Assembly: GCF_022662305.1 (NCBI RefSeq)
Contig: NZ_JAKNQH010000001.1
Span: 992,001-1,056,000 of the forward strand
DNA from: Sphingomonas sp. BAUL-RG-20F-R05-02
GTDB lineage: Bacteria; Pseudomonadota; Alphaproteobacteria; Sphingomonadales; Sphingomonadaceae
Length of the DNA: 64,000 nucleotides
Reading direction: 5' to 3'
Below, piece by piece: positions 8,934 to 17,051 of this stretch. How positions within the stretch are numbered: position 1 is the first letter of the stretch; each line of letters opens with the position of its first letter. The notes under the pieces are model-generated. The model did no database searches. It was not told the DNA's origin and was given only the letters and a program-made list of their open reading frames with translations. The position numbers and the translations under genes were made by a program.

Positions 8934-9380
8934 TCAGCTGCCTCCCGGCCAAGTGGCAAGCAGCCATTGCTGGATCTGCAGCGTCGCCTCCTCGCTCAGC
9001 TCGACCCAACTTCTGCGTCGATCCTTGGGATCTCGACATTCCGTGACGACCTTGGAGGCAAGCAGGCGGCGAACGTACCTGAACCCGGTCGTGCTGGGCA
9101 CTCCTCCCGCGACGCTCGCCTCCATGATGCTCACCTCCCTGCCCGTGAGCTTCGCGCAGAAGAGGTCGAGCATGATGTCCCAGGCGGGTTCGCGAAGTAG
9201 CTCACCGCCCAAGGCGCCTCTGCGTAGCCGGCGTTGTCGCAGGTAGTGCCTGGCGAGTTCGAGCGACCGGACCGTGCCGCGAGCGTCGGTCCGAAGATCG
9301 TCCGCTGCCTTAACTTCGTTGCGGTAGGAATCTCCCGGGTCCAAACGAGTCGGAGCGGCTTCGATGATATCAAGCCTCAT
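8934..9380 (-). CDS. Winged-helix (MarR-like) DNA-binding protein
   Basis: The 148-residue protein ends in a winged-helix domain (about residues 65-145). LLREPAWDIMLDLFCAKL precedes a recognition region (VAGGVPSTTGFRYVRRLLAS) and a wing (TECRDPKDRRRSWVELSEEA). This form is common in sphingomonads as a small MarR-type regulator. ATG 9380 was chosen because it overlaps the stop of the upstream membrane-protein gene in an ATGAGGCTTGA context; an earlier in-frame start at 9410 is less likely. The pair is probably translated together. Its target genes are unknown. Confidence 0.72.
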   Translation of the reverse strand: MRLDIIEAAPTRLDPGDSYRNEVKAADDLRTDARGTVRSLELARHYLRQRRLRRGALGGELLREPAWDIMLDLFCAKLTGREVSIMEASVAGGVPSTTGFRYVRRLLASKVVTECRDPKDRRRSWVELSEEATLQIQQWLLATWPGGS

Positions 9381-9780
9381 GCCTTCGGCCCCAGTCCAGC
9401 AGGACGCCAAGCAGCAGGATAACCAACTTCACAGGCGACCAGACGCTCTCCATCACAAAGTAGGCGCGAGCGTCGAAGGAGCCCACGAACCAGACCGACG
9501 CGTGCGACGTCACGGTCAGCACGTGGAGGCCGGCAATCCAGATGGTCCAATAGCGATTGCTGTTCAGCGCGACCGCCATGAGGCCGACCAGCAGAGAAAG
9601 ATCCACGAGGAAGACCGGCAGGTGCGGACTTGCCCATGTGGGCACGGCGAGACGCGCGTAGTGCGTGCCGACGATTGCCAATCCATAGAGAAGTGCCACC
9701 CACCGGCCATCCCTTCCGCCGAGAAGCGCCGCCGTGCCGCAGCAAGCGACGGCCAGTGCAAGGAAGATCGCTCCGATCAT
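9370..9780 (-). CDS. Four-helix inner-membrane protein
   Basis: The 136-residue protein is almost entirely hydrophobic, with four predicted helices (about residues 1-20, 28-50, 55-75 and 110-128) and a charged tail. I recognise no named domain. Its stop overlaps the start of the winged-helix gene by 11 bases, so the two form an operon. The membrane protein may sense a signal for, or be controlled by, its partner; this is inference from the overlap only. Confidence 0.65.
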   Translation of the reverse strand: MIGAIFLALAVACCGTAALLGGRDGRWVALLYGLAIVGTHYARLAVPTWASPHLPVFLVDLSLLVGLMAVALNSNRYWTIWIAGLHVLTVTSHASVWFVGSFDARAYFVMESVWSPVKLVILLLGVLLDWGRRHEA

Positions 9781-9833
9781 CGCGCCCGCGCGTTCGGTTC
9801 AGTGTCCGCGCCGACGCTTTGTCGCATCCGCGA

Positions 9834-10205
9834 TCAGGCTGCCGCCACGACGTCGATGCCGTCGGAGCGGCCCATCGGCGAGACGAAGCTCTGCGGAAAT
9901 CCGTCCGCGCAGCCTTCCAGCCGCTCTTCGACACCCTTCGTGCGTGCGATCGCATGGAGCGTGCCGATCGACTCCGCCATCGCCTTCCGGCTCTGCAGGA
10001 TGCCCTGCACCCCCTGGTCGAAGGACGTGTATAGACGCTGCGTCACGGCGATCCGGAGCGGGTGGGCCTTCGCCGCCTGCAGCGCAGTCACGAGCAGCTG
10101 GGCCTGGGCGAGAAGGGCGTCGTCAATGGCGGTCAGGGCCGCCCGTGTGTCCGCCACGATGACGTCGGCGGCGGCAGTGCAGTCGAAGTTGTTATCGATC
10201 TTCAT
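9834..10205 (-). CDS. Small helical protein of unknown function
   Basis: This 123-residue, alanine-rich, mostly helical protein has no cysteine cluster or membrane helix. It reads MKIDNNFDCTAAADVIVADT at the start and contains repeated ALQAAKAH- and ILQSRKAMAE-type helices. It is encoded 21 bases downstream of the LuxR-HTH membrane protein in the same direction, so both probably form one operon. I do not recognise a function. Confidence 0.6.
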   Translation of the reverse strand: MKIDNNFDCTAAADVIVADTRAALTAIDDALLAQAQLLVTALQAAKAHPLRIAVTQRLYTSFDQGVQGILQSRKAMAESIGTLHAIARTKGVEERLEGCADGFPQSFVSPMGRSDGIDVVAAA

Positions 10206-10226
10206 GTGAACCCCTTCGCGCCGCAG

Positions 10227-10676
10227 TCACCTGCCCATCAGCCACACCAGCCCGCTGCCCAGCAGGACCAGCGCCGCGAAGACGGCGAGAGAGACCATGG
10301 CGACCTTCAGAATCGAGAAAGCGATCTCGACGCGGTTGAGACGATGCTCACCACCCCCGATCGGAGGAACGGTCAGCAGCCACCGCAACGCGGTGACTGC
10401 CGATAAACGACGCACTTCAGGCTCCAGAACAAGCCCCGCAAATCTGGATACAGAAGCCTGTACAGAATTCGGTTGAACGCCTCCTCCGGCGTCCACGAAC
10501 GCCTTCGCCGCCTCCTCCCGTCCGCTGACGCCGAGTTGCCGCGCGGCACGCGAGAGGTAGTTGTCGACCGAGGAAGGTGCGAGACCAAGCTGCCCGGCGA
10601 TCACCTTTGAACTGGTCACGCCCGCCGCCACCAGCCTCAGGCAATCGATCTGTCGCTCAGAAAGCCCGGTAGTCAT
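10227..10676 (-). CDS. LuxR-type HTH protein with a C-terminal membrane helix
   Basis: The 149-residue protein starts with a LuxR/GerE helix-turn-helix (about residues 4-60: LSERQIDCLRLVAAGVTSSK, then GLAPSSVDNYLSRAARQLGV). It lacks a receiver domain and ends with one hydrophobic helix (about 122-147), so the DNA-binding domain would be tethered to the inner membrane. ATG 10676 is the start because the HTH begins four residues later; the longer frame upstream is not protein-like. A membrane-bound one-component regulator is suggested, with the short helical protein next to it as a possible partner. The signal is unknown. Confidence 0.75.
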   Translation of the reverse strand: MTTGLSERQIDCLRLVAAGVTSSKVIAGQLGLAPSSVDNYLSRAARQLGVSGREEAAKAFVDAGGGVQPNSVQASVSRFAGLVLEPEVRRLSAVTALRWLLTVPPIGGGEHRLNRVEIAFSILKVAMVSLAVFAALVLLGSGLVWLMGR

Positions 10677-11287
10677 CTCGCATGATCCTCGTTGCCGGCC
10701 ATCAGAACAGTCTACATGCACAATAGTCGTTCTGAAAACCTCTCGGTCGCTGAACGCCTGCGACCCCATTCCCGCCCTTACTCCGGAGCGCGGTCGCTTC
10801 GCATCATGCAGTCGGCTCCCTGGATGCTGCCTCCGCGCACAGGCCATCGCCTTCACTACTGCTGCCAAAGATCAGTCGGCGTGCTGCAGCTAAAGTACGT
10901 GCTATATTTCATTCCATTATGAAACTACAAAGAAGCGCGCGCGTCGACGGCGTGGCCGGCCGAGTCGAGATCCTCGCTTCAGGCGGTCGGGCCAAGCCGG
11001 GGCGGGAGACCGCCTCGGCTTGGTCTTGAGTCGATCTACTGCCGCGAAGGCGGGCTGAACCACCATAACGAAAACGTCGGCTTCTGCCCGACCGCCGTCA
11101 ATGGACCGCGTCCTCCTTGACCGACGCCAACCCTCACTGCGACATTGAGGCGAAATGGCTCGCTCGCTGCGCGGAGCTTGGCCCGCGCGAAGCTGTCCTC
11201 GATGATCCAAACACGCTAGCGGTTGATCCGACGTCCAGATGTTTCCCCTCGATCAGACTTGGCCGCAATGCCTGAAGGACGCACCGA
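10677..11287. other. Gene-poor stretch with possible coding remnants
   Basis: These 611 bases contain no convincing gene. A + strand frame around 11110-11270 reads like a protein tail (for example NPHCDIEAKWLARCAELGP) but has no start or recognisable family, so it may be the end of a lost gene. The promoter of the LuxR-HTH gene is expected near 10680-10750. Confidence 0.4.
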
Positions 11288-11941
11288 TCAGCCGTAGCGC
11301 TCCTCGTTCCAGGGATCGCCCCGCATGTGGTAGCCGTTGACCTCCCAGAAGCCTGGCTCGTCGGCTCCGATGAAGCCGATCGCGCTTATCCACTTCGCGC
11401 TCTTCCAGAGATAGAGATGCGGGATCACCAGGCGCAACGGTCCACCATGGTCGCGCGACAGGGGCTTGCCCTGCCAAGCGTGCGCCAGGATCGCGTCCTC
11501 CGCGGCAAAGTCGGCGAGCGGTACGTTCGTCGTGTAGCCGTCGTAGCCGTGGAGCATCACGAACGCCGCCTCCGGATCCGGCTGAACCAACGAGAGCAGG
11601 TCCCGCGTCCTCACGCCGACCCAGTCGTTGTCGTAGCGCGACCAGGTCGTCACGCAGTGGATATCAGAACGGGACTTCGTCTGCGGCATTGCCATGAGCG
11701 CGGCCCAGTCCAGCGTAACGGGCCGCTCTAACAGGCCTCCGACCTTCAATCGCCATCGCTCGTGCGAGATGTCCGGCTGCCGCCCGAGGTCGAGCACCGG
11801 CCAGTTCTGCACGAGATGCTGGCCAGGCGGCAGCCGCGCCTGATCCGACCGGCTCGCCCGGCCGGTGAGGAATCGACCCTCATCGGCCCAGTGCCGCTTC
11901 GAACGCGTCAGCTTCGATGGTTCGGGCAGGTCGTCTTCCAA
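11288..11941 (-). CDS. Sulfite-oxidase-like molybdopterin oxidoreductase
   Basis: The 217-residue protein consists of the molybdopterin-binding fold shared by sulfite oxidase and YedY/MsrP. The Mo-ligand cysteine is in SDIHCVTTWSRYDNDW, followed by YTTNVPLADF, GKPLSRDHGGPLRLVIPH and KSAKWISAI, all family hallmarks. There is no signal peptide and no haem or dimerisation domain, so it is a short cytosolic-type member. Such proteins are commonly annotated only as sulfite oxidase-like oxidoreductase, and the substrate is unknown. No partner membrane subunit (MsrQ) is encoded nearby. Confidence 0.85.
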   Translation of the reverse strand: MEDDLPEPSKLTRSKRHWADEGRFLTGRASRSDQARLPPGQHLVQNWPVLDLGRQPDISHERWRLKVGGLLERPVTLDWAALMAMPQTKSRSDIHCVTTWSRYDNDWVGVRTRDLLSLVQPDPEAAFVMLHGYDGYTTNVPLADFAAEDAILAHAWQGKPLSRDHGGPLRLVIPHLYLWKSAKWISAIGFIGADEPGFWEVNGYHMRGDPWNEERYG

Positions 11942-12147
11942 GGTCGTCTCCGTCTTCCGGGCCGCGCAGCCTGCTGCAGACCGTCCCGATCATGGCGCTG
12001 CCTTCCCATCATCGGCTCGGGGTCGATATCCCGCAAGCCGCCGACGATGCCGCATGTGCGATCGGCCAGTCTCGTGTCGCTGGCGGCGATCGCTCCAGAT
12101 CCTTCGTCGCGCGGCAACCATGAAGCCACGGCAGGTGTTCAGCAGCC

Positions 12148-13635
12148 ATGCAATCCGAACTCCCGCCCAGCCTCAACACTTGGACCGAAGCACCGCGCGT
12201 GCGTCGATTGAACGAAGCTCCCGTGCAAAGCGCAGGCCGCTACCTCCTGTGCTGGCTGCAGCAGGCGCTGCGCGCGCGCGACAACCCCGTCATCGACGCG
12301 GCCGTACGGCTCGGCAACGAGCTGGGCCTGCCGGTGCTGATCTATCACGGGCTGCGTGAGGATTATCCATTCGCCTCGGACCGGCTCCACCGCTTCGTCC
12401 TCGGCGCGAGCCGGGATGTCGCGATCGAATGCGGGAAGCGCGGGATCGCCTGCGTCCAGTACGTCGATCGCGAGGAGAAGCGGGAACGCGGACTCGTCTA
12501 CCAGCTGGCGGCACACGCCGCGGTGGTGATGCTCGAGGATCAGCCTGCTTTCGTCGCGCAGTGGCAGTCGGAACGACTGGCGGCAAAGACCGCGACGGCC
12601 GTCTTCGCCGTGAACGCCGCGTGCCTAGTCCCGCCGGCAGCGATCGAGCAGGGTGTCGGCACGACGTCCGCCTTCCGGCGCCGGCACGAGAAGGCACGCG
12701 CCGCATGGACGTACCACGTCGACGAGGAACCCGACGTGCCGCCGTATGATGGAGCGCTCGCGTTCGTCCCGGACCGGTTAGCCGAGATGGACGACGCCGA
12801 ACTGGATGCGCTCGTCGCGTCGCTCGACATCGATCACGCACTTCCGCCGAGCGCCATGCTGCCCGGCTCCCGGTACGAGGCGCTGCTCAGGCTCGATCGG
12901 CTCACGCGCGAGGTCCTGCCCGCCTATGCCTACGCCCGCAACAATGCGGCCCGGCCGGAGGGTGCCAGCACGCTGTCGCCCTACCTGCACTTCGGGGTGA
13001 TCGGACCGCGCGAGGTGATGGCGGTGATCGAGACTAGCGACGTCGCCGCCGACAAGCGCGAGAAATTCGCGGACGAGCTGCTCACCTGGCGCGAGTGGTT
13101 CCACTACAAGGCCCGAACTCTGCGCGTGCCTGAGAGCTACGCTCGGATCCCGAACTTCGCGAGGAAGCAGCTGGCCGCCCATTCGGACGATCCCAGACCG
13201 GAACTCGAGACGCTCGACGCGCTGATCCACGGCACGACGCCCGACGAGACGTGGAACGCGTGTCAGAAGCAGTATCTGATCGACGGCTGGATGCACAACA
13301 ACCTGCGCATGTACTGGGCCAAGCGCATCATCGCGATGACCACTGATCCACAGACCGGCTGGGCGACCGCCTGCTACCTCAACGACCGGCTGAGCCTCGA
13401 CGGCCGGGACCCATCGACCTACGGAAACCTTGCATGGGCGTGGGGCGACGCCGCGCCCGGCTACCGCGACGTTCCGATCTACGGCCTGGTGCAGACCAGG
13501 ACCGACCGGTCGATCCGGGAGCGCACCGGCGGATCGGAGTGGCTGGCCGAGGCGGCCGCAAGGCCACCGCCCCGGCTGGACGTGCCCGACAACGTTCCGA
13601 GATCACCATACCTAGACGAGCGGCTTCCGATCTGA
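12148..13635 (+). CDS. phrB: Class II CPD DNA photolyase
   Basis: The 495-residue flavoprotein repairs cyclobutane pyrimidine dimers using blue light. The N-terminal alpha/beta domain (about residues 30-165; GRYLLCWLQQALRARDNPVI) and the C-terminal FAD domain (about 220-490) are both complete. Class II signatures are present: the ELLTWREWFHYKAR segment, WNACQKQYLIDGWMHNNLRM and LSLDGRDPSTYGNLAWAWG. It stands alone, with a cold-shock gene downstream. ATG 12148 fits the normal class II length. Confidence 0.92.
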   Translation: MQSELPPSLNTWTEAPRVRRLNEAPVQSAGRYLLCWLQQALRARDNPVIDAAVRLGNELGLPVLIYHGLREDYPFASDRLHRFVLGASRDVAIECGKRGIACVQYVDREEKRERGLVYQLAAHAAVVMLEDQPAFVAQWQSERLAAKTATAVFAVNAACLVPPAAIEQGVGTTSAFRRRHEKARAAWTYHVDEEPDVPPYDGALAFVPDRLAEMDDAELDALVASLDIDHALPPSAMLPGSRYEALLRLDRLTREVLPAYAYARNNAARPEGASTLSPYLHFGVIGPREVMAVIETSDVAADKREKFADELLTWREWFHYKARTLRVPESYARIPNFARKQLAAHSDDPRPELETLDALIHGTTPDETWNACQKQYLIDGWMHNNLRMYWAKRIIAMTTDPQTGWATACYLNDRLSLDGRDPSTYGNLAWAWGDAAPGYRDVPIYGLVQTRTDRSIRERTGGSEWLAEAAARPPPRLDVPDNVPRSPYLDERLPI

Positions 13636-13817
13636 CGCAAGCGGCCGAACGGTCATCTTCCCAAAAGGCTCGCGCCGACCTACAGAGACGCCGCTGACGT
13701 CGCGTGCGACGGATATTCGGGCCGCCCAGGCTTCCCCTTGTCCTCTACTAGCCTCACCGAAGCCGGGATGCGCCATGTCGGACGCATGCCCGTCAATCTT
13801 GGATAGGGATACTCCAC

Positions 13818-14024
13818 ATGATCACCGGAACCGTGAAATTCTTCGACGCCACCAAGGGCTACGGCTTCATCGCACCCGAGACGGGCGGCCCGGACGCCTT
13901 CGTCCACGTCACCGCCGTCGAGCGCGCCGGCATGCAGACGCTCGAGAAGGATCAGCGCGTCTCGTACGATTTGGAGCAGGACCGTCGCGGCAAAATGTCG
14001 GCCGTTAACCTGCAGGCAGCCTGA
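13818..14024 (+). CDS. Cold-shock-domain protein (CspA family)
   Basis: The 68-residue protein is a single cold-shock domain that binds single-stranded nucleic acids and melts RNA structure. RNP1 is KGYGFIAPE and RNP2 is DAFVHVTAVE. The sequence MITGTVKFFDATKGYGFI is near the family consensus. A perfect GC hairpin follows 12 bases after the stop. Several Csp copies are normal in this group, so whether this one is cold-induced cannot be said. Confidence 0.95.
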   Translation: MITGTVKFFDATKGYGFIAPETGGPDAFVHVTAVERAGMQTLEKDQRVSYDLEQDRRGKMSAVNLQAA

Positions 14025-14035
14025 ATTTGGACGCT

Positions 14036-14054
14036 GGGCGGCGGACCGCCGCCC
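14036..14054 (+). terminator. GC-rich hairpin after the cold-shock gene
   Basis: GGGCGGCGG-A-CCGCCGCCC is a perfect inverted repeat starting 12 bases after the csp stop codon. There is no clear T run after it, so it may work as a weak or factor-assisted terminator or as an mRNA-stabilising stem. Confidence 0.5.
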
Positions 14055-14165
14055 GGCATCTGAAATCGTGGCCGCGAGGCGGCGCGGAGAGACGCAGAGC
14101 TGGCACACCGACGACACGACCGGCGACGCGCTTCCGGATCGGGCAGCGGAGCGCCTAACGATCCT

Positions 14166-14276
14166 TCAGAAGATGCCGGCGTCATCCCAATCGGTCATCA
14201 GCCCACGGTTGATCACCCGGATGGTCAGGTTCGGATCGTAGCAGCGCTCGTGAACGATATCCGTACGCCCAAACAT
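14166..14276 (-). CDS. Possible 36-residue protein
   Basis: ATG 14276 to TGA 14166 encodes MFGRTDIVHERCYDPNLTIR and continues to GLMTDWDDAGIF. The peptide looks protein-like and lies in an otherwise empty 590-base gap (14025-14613), in which I see nothing else apart from the csp hairpin. It could equally be a relic of a longer gene. No family is recognised. Confidence 0.25.
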   Translation of the reverse strand: MFGRTDIVHERCYDPNLTIRVINRGLMTDWDDAGIF

Positions 14277-14613
14277 TTAACGGTGACTCTGCTCAACACG
14301 ACGCACGAGCGTGTCGATCTGACCGGCTCAAGCAGAAGGCCGTGAGCCCGCTGCAGGGCCTCATCGATCCCCGCGAGAGCCTGCATGTCACAGTGCTAGC
14401 ACCCATGACACTTTCGAACAAAGGCGGGATCATCAGCTTGATCGATGCGGGCGGAGGGAAGGTGGACGGCGTCTCGTACACCGGCCAGTCCGCATCGCAG
14501 CCGGGCGCTCACTGATCGTCCGATGAGCGGCTCTCCCCCGGCAGCGGACACGGCAGCCTTGAGCGATGCACAGTCTGGAAGTCCACGAAGACACTTTGGC
14601 TTGTTACCGTCGA

Positions 14614-15381
14614 TCACAGTAGTGGTCGCTGAACGGGATCCTGCGCCGCCACTCCGTCGTCGACCCCACGCCGACGCAACTCATTGCCGGCACTGTACCG
14701 CACGTCCACGTCGCGATCGCGCACGTAGCCGGCAAGTGACTCGTTGCTGAGGTCGCTCCACGGACGCCGGCGATACGGCCCCGCTGGCACGCGCGGCAGA
14801 AGGCCGGGCTGTTCGCTCCAGACGAGCAACTGTTCGAGCGAGGCAGCGTTCAGCATGTCCCTGAGATGATGCGCGGTGACATAGGCATCGGGCAGCGCCC
14901 GGTGCGCCGGAAGTCCGATCGTCCGGTCTAAGCCGACGGGCATGAGCTCGTAGCGCAGGCGCTGGTTCGAGAAGCTCGGTAGATCTGGCCAGGTCCGTAG
15001 CGCGCACTTCCATGTGCAGATCCACCGCGCACCGCCCGACAGTCTTGGTGTGCAGAAGCGCTGCTCGAAGGTCGCCCGGTGCGCCGCGAGCGCGACCGCT
15101 CCCCCGGTCGGCTGCAGGATCGGCGGCGCCGCATCCTTCCAAAACGGCGCGCCTGCGACGTCGGCGTCGATGATGTGATGGACCGCCATGGTCTCGGTCG
15201 AGATAGGCGCGCCAGGGTTGACGAACACGGCGCCACGTTCGTCGTCAACCGACCAGTGTCCGTCGTCGCCTTGTATCACATCCTGCCAGCCGATCTCGCA
15301 GACGTTGTGCGTCGATGGCCCGGACGTCTCCAGATCGATGACCCGTATGCGTCTCCCGCCGCGTACTTCCTCAGCGCTCAC
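14614..15381 (-). CDS. DnaQ-type 3'-5' exonuclease
   Basis: The 255-residue protein has an RNase-H-like exonuclease fold with the DEDDh motifs. They are IRVIDLETSG (DxE, residues about 14-20), LAAHRATFEQRF (Exo II region) and HRALPDAYVTAHHL (Exo III, H-x4-D). It resembles ExoX or the epsilon-like exonucleases of proteobacteria that trim 3' ends of DNA. The last 60 residues contain a short repeat-like region (WSDLSNESLAGYVRDRDVDV) that may bind DNA or a partner. The start is GTG 15381. The gene is monocistronic. Confidence 0.78.
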   Translation of the reverse strand: MSAEEVRGGRRIRVIDLETSGPSTHNVCEIGWQDVIQGDDGHWSVDDERGAVFVNPGAPISTETMAVHHIIDADVAGAPFWKDAAPPILQPTGGAVALAAHRATFEQRFCTPRLSGGARWICTWKCALRTWPDLPSFSNQRLRYELMPVGLDRTIGLPAHRALPDAYVTAHHLRDMLNAASLEQLLVWSEQPGLLPRVPAGPYRRRPWSDLSNESLAGYVRDRDVDVRYSAGNELRRRGVDDGVAAQDPVQRPLL

Positions 15382-15664
15382 GCACCCCGGATAGCATACC
15401 CACGCGTTCTTGCAATGTTCTCATCCTGTGCAGTGCTGAAGCGCCGCTCGTCATCGCGAATGCCCTGCTGTGATGGACGGAATACCTTCAGGGACATACT
15501 TCTCATGATCCCTCACGCCCCACCCTTCCACCTAAATTCCAGGCAATCCAGCTAGTGGCAACCGCGCGCGCCATGTTGGCCGCTGCGGCAGGCGAACGGT
15601 TGCATTAGCTTTGACAGACGCCGCGCCGCCGGCGATGACCGTGCCCGAAGGGGAACGCGCATCC

Positions 15665-16633
15665 ATGCTGAATCGTCGCGAAACACTGCTTATCGGCGTG
15701 GGCGCCGGTGCCTTGGGCTCCGCCGCGATGGCCGCCACACCCGGCGCGTGGCCCGCCTATCCTGCGGAGGAGATCGATTTGTGGCCGGGCACCTCACCCG
15801 GCGCCCCCGCGGTGTTGCCGGTCGAGCAGGTCATCGAGAACGGCACCGCGCAGCATCACGGCCGCATGGTCAAGGGCATCGCCCGTCCGCGCATGAAGGT
15901 GTTCAGGCCCGCGAAGCCGAACGGATCGGCGCTGCTTGTGACGCCCGGCGGCGGCTTCTCGGTAATCGTCATCGACGTTGAAGGATATCAGATCGGGCCC
16001 TGGCTCGCCGATCGCGGCTGGACGGTCTTCGTCCTCTACTACCGGCTACCGGGCGAAGGCTGGGCGAACCGGGCGGACGTGCCGCTGGCGGACGCCCAGC
16101 GCGCGATGCGGCTTATACGCTCGCGGGCGACGCGCTACGGCGTGAATCAGGCAAAGATCGGCGCGCTCGGCTTCTCCGCCGGCGGTCATGTCTGCGGAGA
16201 CCTCGCCACGCGCCACGACGCGAAGGTGTACGCGCGCGTCGATGCCGCCGACCGGTTGAGCGCGCGGCCCGCGTTTGCGGCGCCGATCTACGCCGTCCAG
16301 TCGATGAGTCCGCCGCTCGCGCACGAAGGCTCTCGCGACATGCTGCTCGGACCGGATCCTTCGCCTGAGGTGTGTCGCGCGCACAGCCCGGCACACAACG
16401 TCACCGCCGCCGCGCCCCCCTTCTTCATGGCACATGCCGAGGACGACACGACCGTGTCGGTCGAGAACACCGTCGAAATGCGCGCCGCGCTGAAGGCTGC
16501 CGGGATGAAGGTTGAGACCCATCTGTTCACTGCAGGCCAGCACGGCCTCGGTCTGCCGGGTCCGGCGGGGGAGCCCGCGCGGCACTGGAGGGACATGTTC
16601 GCCGTCTGGGCCGAAGCCCAGGAAGTCGGCTGA
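15665..16633 (+). CDS. Secreted alpha/beta-hydrolase (acetyl-esterase type)
   Basis: The 322-residue protein starts with a twin-arginine-like leader (MLNRRETLLIGVGAGALGS). It carries a BD-FAE/esterase-type alpha/beta-hydrolase domain with an oxyanion segment TPGGGFSVI, nucleophile elbow GFSAGGH, acidic residue in HAEDDTTVSVEN and catalytic His in TAGQHGLGLPG. Such enzymes commonly deacetylate xylan or other plant-wall sugars. The start at 15665 was chosen because it puts the leader at the N-terminus; the frame is open 54 bases further. It precedes a CE15-like esterase, which fits a plant-polymer role. Confidence 0.82.
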   Translation: MLNRRETLLIGVGAGALGSAAMAATPGAWPAYPAEEIDLWPGTSPGAPAVLPVEQVIENGTAQHHGRMVKGIARPRMKVFRPAKPNGSALLVTPGGGFSVIVIDVEGYQIGPWLADRGWTVFVLYYRLPGEGWANRADVPLADAQRAMRLIRSRATRYGVNQAKIGALGFSAGGHVCGDLATRHDAKVYARVDAADRLSARPAFAAPIYAVQSMSPPLAHEGSRDMLLGPDPSPEVCRAHSPAHNVTAAAPPFFMAHAEDDTTVSVENTVEMRAALKAAGMKVETHLFTAGQHGLGLPGPAGEPARHWRDMFAVWAEAQEVG

Positions 16634-17051
16634 TAGGTCCCGGCCTGGCCCCACCCCCGCGATGTGCGATCGACGGCGCGAGATCGCAATCGGCAGCGTC
16701 ATGGACGCCGTTCTTCGATAGGAAAAGGCGCGGTCGTTCCGAAGGCGGGCATCTTTGCGCGCGACCGCGACGCCTATGGCCTGACGGCGGTCACAGTGCT
16801 TCGGCCGCGCCTTGAAGCTCGCCATGTTCAATTCCGGCCCTCATCGGCGGCGCTGCGGCAAGCGGCCGCACGTGCTTGCGGTGCCACGCGAAAGCCTCCT
16901 GCATGCCAACCGCGGGCGGCGTATCCGGCGGAACCTTGGTCATGACGACAACGCCGATCATGAGGCGGTTGCCTACAGCCGGCCCGTCGACGATACCGTT
17001 CAGATGCATCGCCCGCAGCTGGACCGCTGCGCCGCTGTAGGGGGAACCGTG
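16634..17051. other. Leader region with no clear gene
   Basis: The 418 bases between the two esterase genes hold no recognised gene. The opposite strand has a frame with a protein-like stretch (LMIGVVVMTKVPPDTPPAVG) but no start or family, so it may be a fragment. The promoter of the CE15-like gene should lie at its downstream end. Confidence 0.4.
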
